64,000 nt of DNA, from the NCBI GenBank assembly GCA_040752195.1, contig JBFMFC010000002.1, positions 70,513 through 134,512 on the forward strand, written 5' to 3'. Within the stretch, counting starts at the first letter, position 1, and each line of letters opens with the position of its first letter. Source of the DNA: DSNY01 sp040752195 (GTDB lineage: Bacteria > Pseudomonadota > Gammaproteobacteria > Burkholderiales > Burkholderiaceae_F). Below, one piece after another: positions 26,876 to 34,363 of this stretch. A model generated the notes under the pieces. That model was not told the DNA's origin, searched no databases, and saw only the letters and a list, made by a program, of their open reading frames with translations. The position numbers and the translations under genes are program-made.

Positions 26876-27418
26876 TCAGAGCGCGTACTCGTCGCCGAGC
26901 ACGATGCGGCCGTGCTCGTCGCGCGCGAGCGGCAGCCACGGCAGGTCGGTGATGCCGGGGTCGATGCCGGCCTGTTTCAGCAGCGTCGTCGCCTGTCCGC
27001 GATGGTGCGTCTGGTGATTGAACATCTGCGCGACGCACAGCCACTTCGGCCGCGTCATCTGCCGTCCGGCCACGCCCGAGTACCACGTGAGGTCGCCGGC
27101 GAGCTGTTCGCGCGTGACCTGAAGCGCCCACGCGGTGAGGTCGGCGTCCATCTCGACGCGCGCAAGCCGCAGGTGCTCGAAGTCGTCGTACAGGTCCACA
27201 CCGATCGGGCCGATCTCGTACTTCCGTCCGTTGAAGCGGCCGAGCCACACGCGGTCGCCCCACAGCAGGTGGTTCAGCGTCGAATGCAGCGAGCGGAAGA
27301 ACGCGCCGCGGTCGCGCTTGCGCTCCTCGTCGGAAAGCTGCGCGGCGCACGCGTACAGCGTCTCGTTCATCCACGCGTTGTACGCGGCGAAGGTCTGACA
27401 GTATCCGGGTTCGATCAT
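26876..27418 (-). CDS. DinB family protein
   Basis: The 180-residue protein fits the DinB/YfiT four-helix-bundle family. The metal-binding histidines are in HSTLNHLLWGDRVW (near residue 48) and FNHQTHHRGQ (near 138). ATG overlaps the stop of the parA-like gene (ATGA), so they are co-transcribed. Family members are thiol-dependent transferases or stress-related proteins; no specific substrate is indicated. Relation to the SOS polymerase DinB is in name only. Confidence 0.85.
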   Translation of the reverse strand: MIEPGYCQTFAAYNAWMNETLYACAAQLSDEERKRDRGAFFRSLHSTLNHLLWGDRVWLGRFNGRKYEIGPIGVDLYDDFEHLRLARVEMDADLTAWALQVTREQLAGDLTWYSGVAGRQMTRPKWLCVAQMFNHQTHHRGQATTLLKQAGIDPGITDLPWLPLARDEHGRIVLGDEYAL

Positions 27419-28035
27419 CGTTCGGCCCATTCGATCAACGCCTGCCATTGCGGCAAGTCCTTCTCGACCCGACTCGGCGCGACGTCCCACAGCGTCAGTC
27501 CGTGCGCGGCGAGCTGCACGTAGTTCTGCGTGTCGCGCAGGAAACCGAGCACCGGCAGCCCGAGCCCCTCGACGAAGCGCTGCAGCTGTTCGGCCGCGCG
27601 CGTTCGTCCATCGACCCGCACGCCGAGCACGCCGACGCGCCCCGAGTCCTTCAGCACGCCGCGTTCGCCGAGCCGCGCGAGAAATGCCTGCGTCGCATAG
27701 ATGTCGAACAGCGACGGCAGCAGCGGCACGATCACGCGGTCGGCCGCGCGCAGCGCCTCCTTCAGCCCGTGCCCGTGGATTCCGGCCGGCGAGTCGAGGA
27801 CGACGTGTGTCACGCCCTTCGGCGGCCGCGCGATCGCATCGGCGTCGACCTCCCAGGTTTCGATCCTGGGCAGCGTCGACGGCCGCAGCTTCAGCCACGC
27901 CCGCGCCGACTGCTGGCGATCGAGGTCGCCCAACATCGTGCGCCGTCCGCGACACGCGAAGTAGCCGGCGAGGTTGGTCGCGACGGTGCTCTTGCCGACG
28001 CCGCCCTTGGGGTTGGCGATCAGGAAAACGGGCAT
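27415..28035 (-). CDS. ParA/MinD-like ATPase
   Basis: The 206-residue protein has the deviant Walker A KGGVGKSTVATNLA at residues 10-23, a switch region VVLDSPAGIHG near 80 and LLPSLFDIYATQAFL. It is shorter than chromosomal ParA, has no DNA-binding N-terminal extension and no adjacent parB. Orphan ParA-like ATPases of this size often position other cargos. A TATATT box in the 78-base gap upstream suggests that it and dinB form a unit separate from btuBCD. Its cargo is unknown. Confidence 0.8.
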   Translation of the reverse strand: MPVFLIANPKGGVGKSTVATNLAGYFACRGRRTMLGDLDRQQSARAWLKLRPSTLPRIETWEVDADAIARPPKGVTHVVLDSPAGIHGHGLKEALRAADRVIVPLLPSLFDIYATQAFLARLGERGVLKDSGRVGVLGVRVDGRTRAAEQLQRFVEGLGLPVLGFLRDTQNYVQLAAHGLTLWDVAPSRVEKDLPQWQALIEWAER

Positions 28036-28092
28036 GGTCTCCTCGCTGCTTGCGTCTTGTGGTTCGCGCGGATGCGGCGCGGCAACGCGTCC

Positions 28093-28098
28093 AATATA
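28093..28098 (-). promoter_or_regulatory. Candidate -10 box for parA-dinB
   Basis: TATATT on the minus strand lies 58 bases before the parA-like ATG, within the gap after btuD. A CTGACG hexamer sits too close (13 bases) to be a standard -35. Confidence 0.4.
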
Positions 28099-28113
28099 GC
28101 GAACGCCGCTGCG

Positions 28114-28872
28114 TCAGTGCGGCCCGGCGGCGAAGAACAGGCAGCGGCCGTCGGCGCGGACGACCTCGATGCGCGTCCCGAACAGGTCGGACAGCAGTTC
28201 CGGGCGCAGCATCTCGCGCGCCGTGCCGGCGCGCCAGGCGCCGCGGCCCGACAGCAGCAGTGCGTGCGTCGCAAAAGCCGCCGCGGCATTCACGTCGTGC
28301 ATCGACGCGATCAGCGTCCGGTCCGCGAGCTGCGCGAGCCGCGCGAGCACCAGCGCCTGATGCCGCGGATCCTGGTGCGCGATCGGCTCGTCGAGCAGCA
28401 CGAGCGGCGTGGCCTGCGCGATCGCGGTGGCGATCGCCACACGCTGGCGCTCGCCGCGCGAAAGCGTTCGCACATCGCGTTCGGCCAGCTCGGCGCAGTC
28501 GACCGCTGCGAGCGCTTCGCGCGCGAGCCGCTCGCCGTCGTGGTCGGCGCCGTCGTAGCGGTAGCGCGCGGTGAGCACGGTGTCGAGCACGCTCGCCGCG
28601 AACGGGTCGATCCAGCGGTCGGTCACCAGCGCGCGCCGCTCGGCCAGCGCGTCGACGCGCCAGCCACCGAGCGGACGCCCCGCCAGCTCGACGCGACCGG
28701 CGTCGGCGCGCCGCACACCGGCCAGCGCGAGCAGCAGCGTGGTCTTGCCGGCGCCGTTCGGCCCGAGCACGGCCCATCGCTCGCCCGCGTTGACCACGAA
28801 CGACAGGTCCGCGACGAACTCGCGCGCGCCCGCGCGCAGCGTCAGTCCGCGGCACTCCAGCAACCGGCTCAT
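28114..28872 (-). CDS. btuD: Cobalamin/siderophore ABC transporter ATP-binding protein
   Basis: The 252-residue ATPase has Walker A GPNGAGKTTLLLALAG near residue 34, signature LSRGERQRVAIATAI near 135 and Walker B PLVLLDEPIAHQD near 155. It is of the FecE/BtuD type. ATG at 28872 overlaps the permease stop (ATGA). It couples ATP hydrolysis to transport of the ligand delivered by the BtuF-like protein. Confidence 0.88.
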   Translation of the reverse strand: MSRLLECRGLTLRAGAREFVADLSFVVNAGERWAVLGPNGAGKTTLLLALAGVRRADAGRVELAGRPLGGWRVDALAERRALVTDRWIDPFAASVLDTVLTARYRYDGADHDGERLAREALAAVDCAELAERDVRTLSRGERQRVAIATAIAQATPLVLLDEPIAHQDPRHQALVLARLAQLADRTLIASMHDVNAAAAFATHALLLSGRGAWRAGTAREMLRPELLSDLFGTRIEVVRADGRCLFFAAGPH

Positions 28873-29879
28873 ACCCGCCGCAGAAGCCACAGAAAGACCG
28901 GCACGCCGACCAACGCCGTGACGACGCCGACGGGAAGCTGCACGGGTGCCGCGACCGTCCGCGCCGCCGTGTCGGCGACGACGACGAGCAGCCCGCCCGC
29001 GACGGCCGCACCCGGCAGCAGCGTGCGCTGATCATTGCCGATGGCCATGCGCACGAGGTGCGGCGCCACGAAGCCGACGAAGCCGACCGCGCCCGCAAGC
29101 GTGACCGCCGCACCGGTGGCGATCGCCGCGACGAGCACCAGCGCGCGCCGCGTGCGCTCGACGTCGACGCCCTGCGTGTACGCCAGCACGTCGCCGCGCA
29201 GCATCAGGTCCAGCGCGCGTGCCCGCTTCAACGCGACGGCGACTCCCGCGGCGAGCAGCGCGAGCGCGACGAGCGCTGTCCGCAGGTCGGTCGCGCCGGC
29301 CAGATCACCGAGCAGCCAGAACACCATCGTCCGCAGCTGCGTGTCGGTCGCCAGCGTCAACGCGAGGCTCAGGATCGCCGCCGCGAAAGCGGCGATCATC
29401 ACGCCGGTCAGCAGCACGCCGGTCGTCGAGGACTCGCCGCGCAGCGCATCGCGCGTGAAGAACGCGCGCCGCGCGAGCAGGAACAGCAGCGCGAGCGTCG
29501 CCAGCGCGCCCGCCGCGCTCGCCGCCTGCATCGTCGCCAGCCCCGCGCCCGCGGCGAGCGCGGCCAGCGCCGCGACCGCGGCCCCGCCCGACACGCCGAG
29601 CACGTAAGGGTCGGCGAGCGGATTGCGCAGCAGCGCCTGCAGGATCGCGCCCGCGAGCGCGAGCAGTCCGCCGACCGCGAACGCCGACAACGCGCGCGGC
29701 AGCCGCAGATCGAGCACGACGGCGGCGAGCGGCGACGACCGATCGCCCGCCAACGCGGTGAGCACGTCGGCCGCCGGCGCATCGAAGCTGCCGACGAACA
29801 GCGCGGCGACGATGGCCGCCGCCGCGGCCGCGACGAGCGCGGGCAGCGCTGCCGACGGCTTCGCCGCGCCGCGCCGCAT
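28869..29879 (-). CDS. btuC: FecCD-type ABC permease, cobalamin uptake
   Basis: The 336-residue membrane protein has about nine to ten helices and FecCD family markers: LRLPRALSAFAVGGLLALAGAILQ, NPLADPYVLGVSGGA, and GFVGFVAPHLVRM near residue 270, which includes the loop contacting the ATPase. The ATG at 29879 lies 2 bases after the btuB stop. The context of riboswitch, receptor and ATPase argues for cobalamin rather than iron. Confidence 0.88.
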   Translation of the reverse strand: MRRGAAKPSAALPALVAAAAAAIVAALFVGSFDAPAADVLTALAGDRSSPLAAVVLDLRLPRALSAFAVGGLLALAGAILQALLRNPLADPYVLGVSGGAAVAALAALAAGAGLATMQAASAAGALATLALLFLLARRAFFTRDALRGESSTTGVLLTGVMIAAFAAAILSLALTLATDTQLRTMVFWLLGDLAGATDLRTALVALALLAAGVAVALKRARALDLMLRGDVLAYTQGVDVERTRRALVLVAAIATGAAVTLAGAVGFVGFVAPHLVRMAIGNDQRTLLPGAAVAGGLLVVVADTAARTVAAPVQLPVGVVTALVGVPVFLWLLRRV

Positions 29880-29881
29880 GA

Positions 29882-31771
29882 CTACAGCCGGATCTCGACG
29901 CCGGCGAAGGCGGTGCGGCGCTGCGTGTTGTAGCCGTCGACGGTTTCGTACTTCGCGTCGGTCAGGTTTTCGATACGCAGCTTCAGCTTCACCGCGGGCG
30001 TCACGCGCCACGCGGCGGTTGCGCGTGCGAGCGTGTATGGAGCGAGCCGTGTGCGCGCAAAGGTGTTGATGTCGCCGTCGTAGCGGGCACCGACTCGACC
30101 GACCTCGGCACCGAGCGTCCACGCACCGAAGTCGCGGTACGCGCCTGCGTTCAGCGTGTACGGCGCGCGCCGCAGCAGCCGCTGGCCGGTGTCCGCATCG
30201 ACCGGGCGCGACAGGCTGGCGTTGGCGTCGAGGCGGACGCCGCGCCAGACCGTCGCTGCGGCAAGCTCGAGTCCTTCGGACTGCGCGCGCGCGATGTTCT
30301 CCGCGCGGCTGCTCGCCGTGCTGAACACGATCAGATCGCGCGTGCGCGTCCGGTACACCGCCGCCCGCAACTGCGTATCGGCGGTCGCGTAGCGCAGCCC
30401 CGCCTCGACGCTGCGCGCCTTCTCAGGCCGCAGGTCCGGGTTGCCGAAAAACGGAAAGTGCAGATCGTTGAAGCTCGGCGCGCGAAACGCGGTCGAAACC
30501 TGCAACGTGGCGCGCAACGAAGGCGTCAGCGCGTAGCCGTACGCGACGAGCCCGGTGGTCGCAGCGCCGACATCCGAATAGTCGTCGTGTCGCACGTTGA
30601 CCTGCACGCGCTGCGCGCCGGCCGCGGCATTGACGCCGAGCCAGCCGGACGCGACGCGCCGCTCGAATGCGGTGAGCACGCGCGCGAACGTCGGGTCGTA
30701 CGCCGTCGAAGCGCCGCGCTGGTCGAGGTATTCGAGCGCGAGCGACGCGCTGACCGACTCGGCAACCGCGACGTCGTTCTGCCAGGCGACCTGGCGATTG
30801 CGCGCGCGAAACTCGCCGTTGTTGAACGAAAACGGATCGCTGGCGGCGTTTCGGCTCTCGTCGCGCGACTCGCCCGCGGCAAGCCGCGCGGCCCAACGTT
30901 CGCCGAGCGCACCGCGCAGATACGCCTGCCACGCCGTCAACTCCGAGCGCTCGACGTGCGTCGCCGCGGGGCCGTCCGCGGTGCTGTCGAAGTCGGTATC
31001 GCTGCGGCTCGTCCATGCGCTCGCGCCGACCTCGGCGGCGCCGAGCGACCCGCTCGCCCGCAGCGCCGCCGAACGGTTGCGCGTGCCGTCGAGATCCGGA
31101 TTGGCGCCGGGCGCAAACGGCCCCGGGATCACTTGCGTCGTGTCGATCGCCGAAAACGGACGGCTGCGGCGCGTGCCGAGTGTCGCCGACAGCCGCGTGC
31201 CGGCGTCGGCCCAGCCGGCCGATGCGCTCGCCGCGCGCGTGCGACCGCCGCCTGCTTCGGCGTCGAGTGCCACGCCGGTGCGCGCGCCGCCGCGCGTGAA
31301 GATCTGCACGACGCCGCCGATCGCCTCCGAGCCGTACAGGCTCGACAGGTTGCCGCGCACGATCTCGATGCGTTCGACCGCATCGAGCGTGATGCCGCCG
31401 AGCGCGGCCGCTCCCCCGACGGCGGTGTTCAGCCGCACACCGTCGACGAGCACCAGCACCTGGCTCGAGTTGGCGCCGCGAACGAACAGCGACGCCTGTC
31501 CGCCCGCACCGCCGGCACGTGCGAACTCGATGCCCGCGTAGCGGGCGAGCAGTTCGACCAGATCGGTCGCCTGACGCTGTTCGATTTCGCTGCGCTGGAT
31601 CACGGTCACACTCGGCAGCGCATCGCGCAGGCGCTGCTCGCTGCGCGCCGCGGTGACCACGACCGTTTCGAGCTGCTGCGGCTGCACCTGCGCCGACGCG
31701 GCGCCGAAGACGAACAGCGACAGGCCGGCGGACGCGAGCGCGCGCCGCCGGGGAACGAAGTGAAGGAACAT
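29882..31771 (-). CDS. btuB: TonB-dependent vitamin B12 receptor
   Basis: The 629-residue outer-membrane receptor has a signal peptide (about residues 1-26), a TonB box ETVVVTA near 33, the plug domain (PSVTVIQRSEIEQRQATDLVEL ... RGANSSQVLVLVDGVRLN) and a 22-strand barrel, with LTDAKYETVDGYNTQ near the C terminus. GAGG lies 5 bases before the ATG at 31771. The cobalamin riboswitch directly upstream identifies the substrate. It is the first gene of btuB-btuC-btuD. Confidence 0.93.
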   Translation of the reverse strand: MFLHFVPRRRALASAGLSLFVFGAASAQVQPQQLETVVVTAARSEQRLRDALPSVTVIQRSEIEQRQATDLVELLARYAGIEFARAGGAGGQASLFVRGANSSQVLVLVDGVRLNTAVGGAAALGGITLDAVERIEIVRGNLSSLYGSEAIGGVVQIFTRGGARTGVALDAEAGGGRTRAASASAGWADAGTRLSATLGTRRSRPFSAIDTTQVIPGPFAPGANPDLDGTRNRSAALRASGSLGAAEVGASAWTSRSDTDFDSTADGPAATHVERSELTAWQAYLRGALGERWAARLAAGESRDESRNAASDPFSFNNGEFRARNRQVAWQNDVAVAESVSASLALEYLDQRGASTAYDPTFARVLTAFERRVASGWLGVNAAAGAQRVQVNVRHDDYSDVGAATTGLVAYGYALTPSLRATLQVSTAFRAPSFNDLHFPFFGNPDLRPEKARSVEAGLRYATADTQLRAAVYRTRTRDLIVFSTASSRAENIARAQSEGLELAAATVWRGVRLDANASLSRPVDADTGQRLLRRAPYTLNAGAYRDFGAWTLGAEVGRVGARYDGDINTFARTRLAPYTLARATAAWRVTPAVKLKLRIENLTDAKYETVDGYNTQRRTAFAGVEIRL

Positions 31772-31949
31772 GAAGACCTCACGCGAGTGCCGGCCCACCG
31801 CCGGCGTTGTCGTACGGATCTGCGCGAGGAATCGGGAACCGAAGCCGCGCCGCCCGGGTCAGGCGGCGATCGCGGCCCGCATCCGCCGCCTCCCCGCGGC
31901 AGGTCCACCCCGCGGAATTCGCGCCGCAGCGTTACGGCGCGATTCGCGC

Positions 31950-32158
31950 GGCCGTCGGCCGGTCTCCGGGCTGCAGGTCCGCTGTCGCGCCTTCCCGCGT
32001 TCGCCGTTGGATCGGGCGTCGACGCAGTGGCCAGTGCGACAGGTGCCGAGTTCGACTCGGAGCCTGCTTACCGTTGCGGGGGCAGCACAGGTTCGGGCGT
32101 CGTTCACACGCGCGCCCTCCTGTTTCCCGTTTCACCGGCGGATCGCTCCGCCGGCACC
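31950..32158 (-). ncRNA. Cobalamin (AdoCbl) riboswitch
   Basis: The minus-strand leader holds the conserved parts in order: a GC hairpin and GGTGAAACGGGAAACAGG (around 32137 to 32119), CTGCCCCCGCAACGGTAAG, GCCACTG, GGGAAGG and the B12 box AGCCCGGAGACCGGCC (31972 to 31957). It should switch off btuBCD when adenosylcobalamin is abundant. About 180 bases separate the B12 box from btuB; this stretch is GC-rich and probably forms the expression platform, but I cannot tell terminator from translation control. Confidence 0.93.
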
Positions 32159-32195
32159 GAAGGCGGCGCGAGTCTAGCATCGGCGAACGCGGTGC

Positions 32196-32201
32196 TACCA
32201 T
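32196..32201 (+). promoter_or_regulatory. Extended -10 box at the start of the zapB-like gene
   Basis: TGCTACCAT has a TGn extension and a TACCAT hexamer. The ATG at 32208 begins just 6 bases after the hexamer, so transcription would start at or next to the start codon. Confidence 0.45.
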
Positions 32202-32207
32202 CGCCGC

Positions 32208-32423
32208 ATGCAGGAAGAACTCGACGCGCTGACGGCGAAGCTCACCGAACTGGCGGGACGCGTGCGCGCGTTGCGCGAGGAGAACCAGCAGCTTCGCGCG
32301 CAGATTCTGGCTGCTTCGAACGAGCTCGAGCAGATGCGCAGCCGCGTGGCGAACGCGATGCAGCGGATCGACGCGCTGATCGAGCGCCTGCCGGCGGAGG
32401 TGCCGGAGAACGCGCAGGAGTGA
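32208..32423 (+). CDS. Short coiled-coil protein, ZapB-like
   Basis: The 71-residue protein is almost entirely a heptad coiled coil (MQEELDALTAKLTELAGRVR ... LREENQQLRAQIL), like ZapB or the TIGR02449 family found before zapA. It ends 3 bases before the GTG of zapA. A role in Z-ring assembly with ZapA is likely. There is no ribosome-binding site before the ATG, and a -10 box lies only 6 bases away, so translation may be leaderless. Confidence 0.75.
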   Translation: MQEELDALTAKLTELAGRVRALREENQQLRAQILAASNELEQMRSRVANAMQRIDALIERLPAEVPENAQE

Positions 32424-32426
32424 TCC

Positions 32427-32735
32427 GTGTCTGCCGAGACGCTGACCGTGACGATTCTCGGCCGCGAGTACCGCGTCGCTTGCGCGCCCGAGGAAAAGGA
32501 CGATCTGCTGCGCTGCGCGCGGTACTTGGACCAGAAGATGGCCGCGATCCGCGACACCGGCAAGGTGATGGGTGCGGACCGCATCGCCGTGATGGCGGCG
32601 CTGCAGATCGCGCAGGAGCTGTTCAACGCGAAGACGGGCGACGGCCTCGCGCTCGGCGACATCCGCCGCCGGCTGCGCGACCTGAACGCGCTCGCCGACG
32701 AAATGCTCGCGCCGCAGGAGAAACTGTTTCCATGA
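32427..32735 (+). CDS. zapA: Cell division protein ZapA
   Basis: The 102-residue protein has the ZapA globular head (LTVTILGREYRVACAPEEKDDLLRCARYLDQKM) and a C-terminal helix for tetramer formation. It bundles FtsZ protofilaments. The GTG start at 32427 follows the coiled-coil gene by 3 bases. It is followed by 6S RNA, the conserved zapA-ssrS order in proteobacteria. Confidence 0.93.
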   Translation: MSAETLTVTILGREYRVACAPEEKDDLLRCARYLDQKMAAIRDTGKVMGADRIAVMAALQIAQELFNAKTGDGLALGDIRRRLRDLNALADEMLAPQEKLFP

Positions 32736-32815
32736 ATTGCGCCGCCGGCGCCGGCGCAGAGGCGCCAGCGAACCCCTGCGACGCGAAAGGGCGAGCGCCG
32801 TGCGTCGAGGCACGT

Positions 32816-32821
32816 TAAACT
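32816..32821 (+). promoter_or_regulatory. Candidate -10 box for 6S RNA
   Basis: TAAACT lies about 7 bases before the predicted 5' end of the 6S RNA near 32828. No clear -35 is visible, so 6S RNA could also be processed from a zapA read-through transcript. Confidence 0.4.
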
Positions 32822-32825
32822 TGCT

Positions 32826-33006
32826 TCACCCTGCGGTGCTCGCGCAAAGGCCTTGAGTTCCTTGAACCGATGCGCAATGCGCTAGGTTGCCGCGCTCGCG
32901 TCGTGGTGCGATCGGCACGCGTCTGCTGAACCTAAACGCCGCGGACGGCGACCACCCTGAACCGATGGTTCAGGACATGGGCCGGGCGGCACGCGCGGGG
33001 GCCTTT
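32826..33006 (+). ncRNA. ssrS: 6S RNA
   Basis: The region between zapA and the EVE gene folds as a long hairpin. The closing stem pairs CCCTGCGGTGC (32829-32839) with GCACGCGCGGGG (32989-33000) with one bulged G, and internal complementary arms flank TTGAGTTCCTTGAACC. Position after zapA, length near 180 bases and the promoter-like open middle identify 6S RNA, which sequesters sigma-70 RNA polymerase in stationary phase. Ends are approximate. Confidence 0.85.
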
Positions 33007-33015
33007 TGCTCATGG

Positions 33016-33050
33016 ACGCGGCCCGGTCTTGCCGGGCCGCGTTCTTCTTT
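33016..33050 (+). terminator. Rho-independent terminator after 6S RNA
   Basis: ACGCGGCCCGG (33016-33026) and CCGGGCCGCGT (33032-33042) form a perfect 11-pair stem with a 5-base loop, followed by TCTTCTTT. Confidence 0.85.
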
Positions 33051-33067
33051 CCCCGGCCTGCCCTCCC

Positions 33068-33535
33068 ATGCGCTACTGGCTGATGAAGTCCGAGCCCGAC
33101 GAGTGCTCGATCGACGACGCGCTCGCCGCGCCCGGCTGCATCGTTCCATGGACCGGCGTGCGCAACTTCCAGGCGCGCAACTTCATGCGCGACCAGATGC
33201 GGATCGGCGACGGCGTGCTGTTCTATCACTCGAGCTGCGACGAACCCGGCATCGCGGGGCTCGCCGAAGTCGCGAGCGGCCCGTATCCGGATCCGACCCA
33301 GTTCGACCGCGCGAGCGACTACTTTGATCCGGCGTCGAAACCCGACGCACCGCGCTGGGTGCTCGTCGACATCCGCGCGCTGCGAAAGACGCGGCTCGTG
33401 CCGCTGGCCGAGCTTCGTGCGCACCGCGAGCTCGCGAACATGGCGGTGCTGCGCCGGGGCAACCGGCTGTCGATCACGCCGGTGACCGCCGACGAGTGGC
33501 GCTTCATCACCGGCACCGTGTTGAAAGGCGACTGA
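33068..33535 (+). CDS. EVE domain protein
   Basis: The 155-residue protein is a single EVE domain of the PUA-like fold: MRYWLMKSEPDECSIDD, WTGVRNFQARNFMRDQM, GVLFYHSSCDEPGIAGLAEV and PRWVLVDIRAL are all family markers. EVE proteins are thought to bind modified bases in RNA or DNA. Its ATG is 18 bases after the 6S terminator. The stop overlaps the next ATG (TGATG). Confidence 0.92.
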   Translation: MRYWLMKSEPDECSIDDALAAPGCIVPWTGVRNFQARNFMRDQMRIGDGVLFYHSSCDEPGIAGLAEVASGPYPDPTQFDRASDYFDPASKPDAPRWVLVDIRALRKTRLVPLAELRAHRELANMAVLRRGNRLSITPVTADEWRFITGTVLKGD

Positions 33536-34353
33536 TGGACTGGACTTTCATCGCGCTGCTGCTCGCGGTCGGCGCGGCCGTCGGCTTCGCGGCCGGCTTG
33601 CTCGGCATCGGCGGCGGCATGCTGCTGGTGCCGTTTCTCACGATGATCCTGACCGCACAGCAGGTGCCGCTGCAGCACGTGGTGCACATGGCGGTCGCCA
33701 CGTCGCTCGCGACGATCCTGTTCACGTCGGTGTCGTCGGTGCGCGCGCACCACCGTGCAGGCGCGGTGCTGTGGCCCGTCGTCAGGTCGTTCGCGCCCGG
33801 CATCCTGGTTGGATCGCTCGTTGGCGCGCAGATCGCAGGGCGGCTGCCGACCGCCTGGCTTGCGCTCGGTTTCGCGGCGTTTGTCGGCTTCTCGGCGACC
33901 CAGATGCTGCTCGACCGCAAACCGAAACCGCATCGCGAACTGCCGAAGCCCGCAGGCATGTTCGCGGCCGGCGGCTTCATCGGACTGCTGTCGAGCTTCG
34001 TCGGCGCCGGCGGCGGTTTCGTTTCGGTGCCGTTCATGGTCTGGTGCAACGTGCGCATCCAGAACGCGGTCGCGACTTCGGCCGCTCTCGGCTTCCCGAT
34101 CGCGGCGGCGGGGACGGTCGGCTACATCATCTCGGGCCTGGATGCGAGCGGACTGCCGAAAGGCAGCGTCGGCTTCATCTATCTGCCCGCGCTGGTGTCG
34201 ATCGCGGCAACGAGCGTTCTGACGGCGCCGCTCGGCGCGCGCGTGGCGCACGCGCTCGACACCAAACCGCTGAAGCGGATCTTCGCGCTGATGCTGTATG
34301 CGCTGGCCGCCTACATGCTGCACAAGGCGCTGCGCGCTTTCGGCGTGATCTGA
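33535..34353 (+). CDS. TauE/SafE family membrane transporter
   Basis: The 272-residue protein has the two glycine-rich half-site helices of the family (VGFAAGLLGIGGGMLLVPFLT near residue 15; GGFIGLLSSFVGAGGGFVSVPF near 145) and about eight membrane segments. ATG overlaps the EVE stop. It is the second TauE/SafE protein in the window and only distantly similar to the one at 6880. The transported anion is unknown. Confidence 0.87.
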   Translation: MDWTFIALLLAVGAAVGFAAGLLGIGGGMLLVPFLTMILTAQQVPLQHVVHMAVATSLATILFTSVSSVRAHHRAGAVLWPVVRSFAPGILVGSLVGAQIAGRLPTAWLALGFAAFVGFSATQMLLDRKPKPHRELPKPAGMFAAGGFIGLLSSFVGAGGGFVSVPFMVWCNVRIQNAVATSAALGFPIAAAGTVGYIISGLDASGLPKGSVGFIYLPALVSIAATSVLTAPLGARVAHALDTKPLKRIFALMLYALAAYMLHKALRAFGVI

Positions 34354-34363
34354 GGCGGCGCGC

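Noticed and set aside
27415..28035. Plasmid or chromosome partition locus
   Set aside because: The ParA-like ATPase lacks a ParB partner and parS sites, and its neighbours are transport and housekeeping genes.
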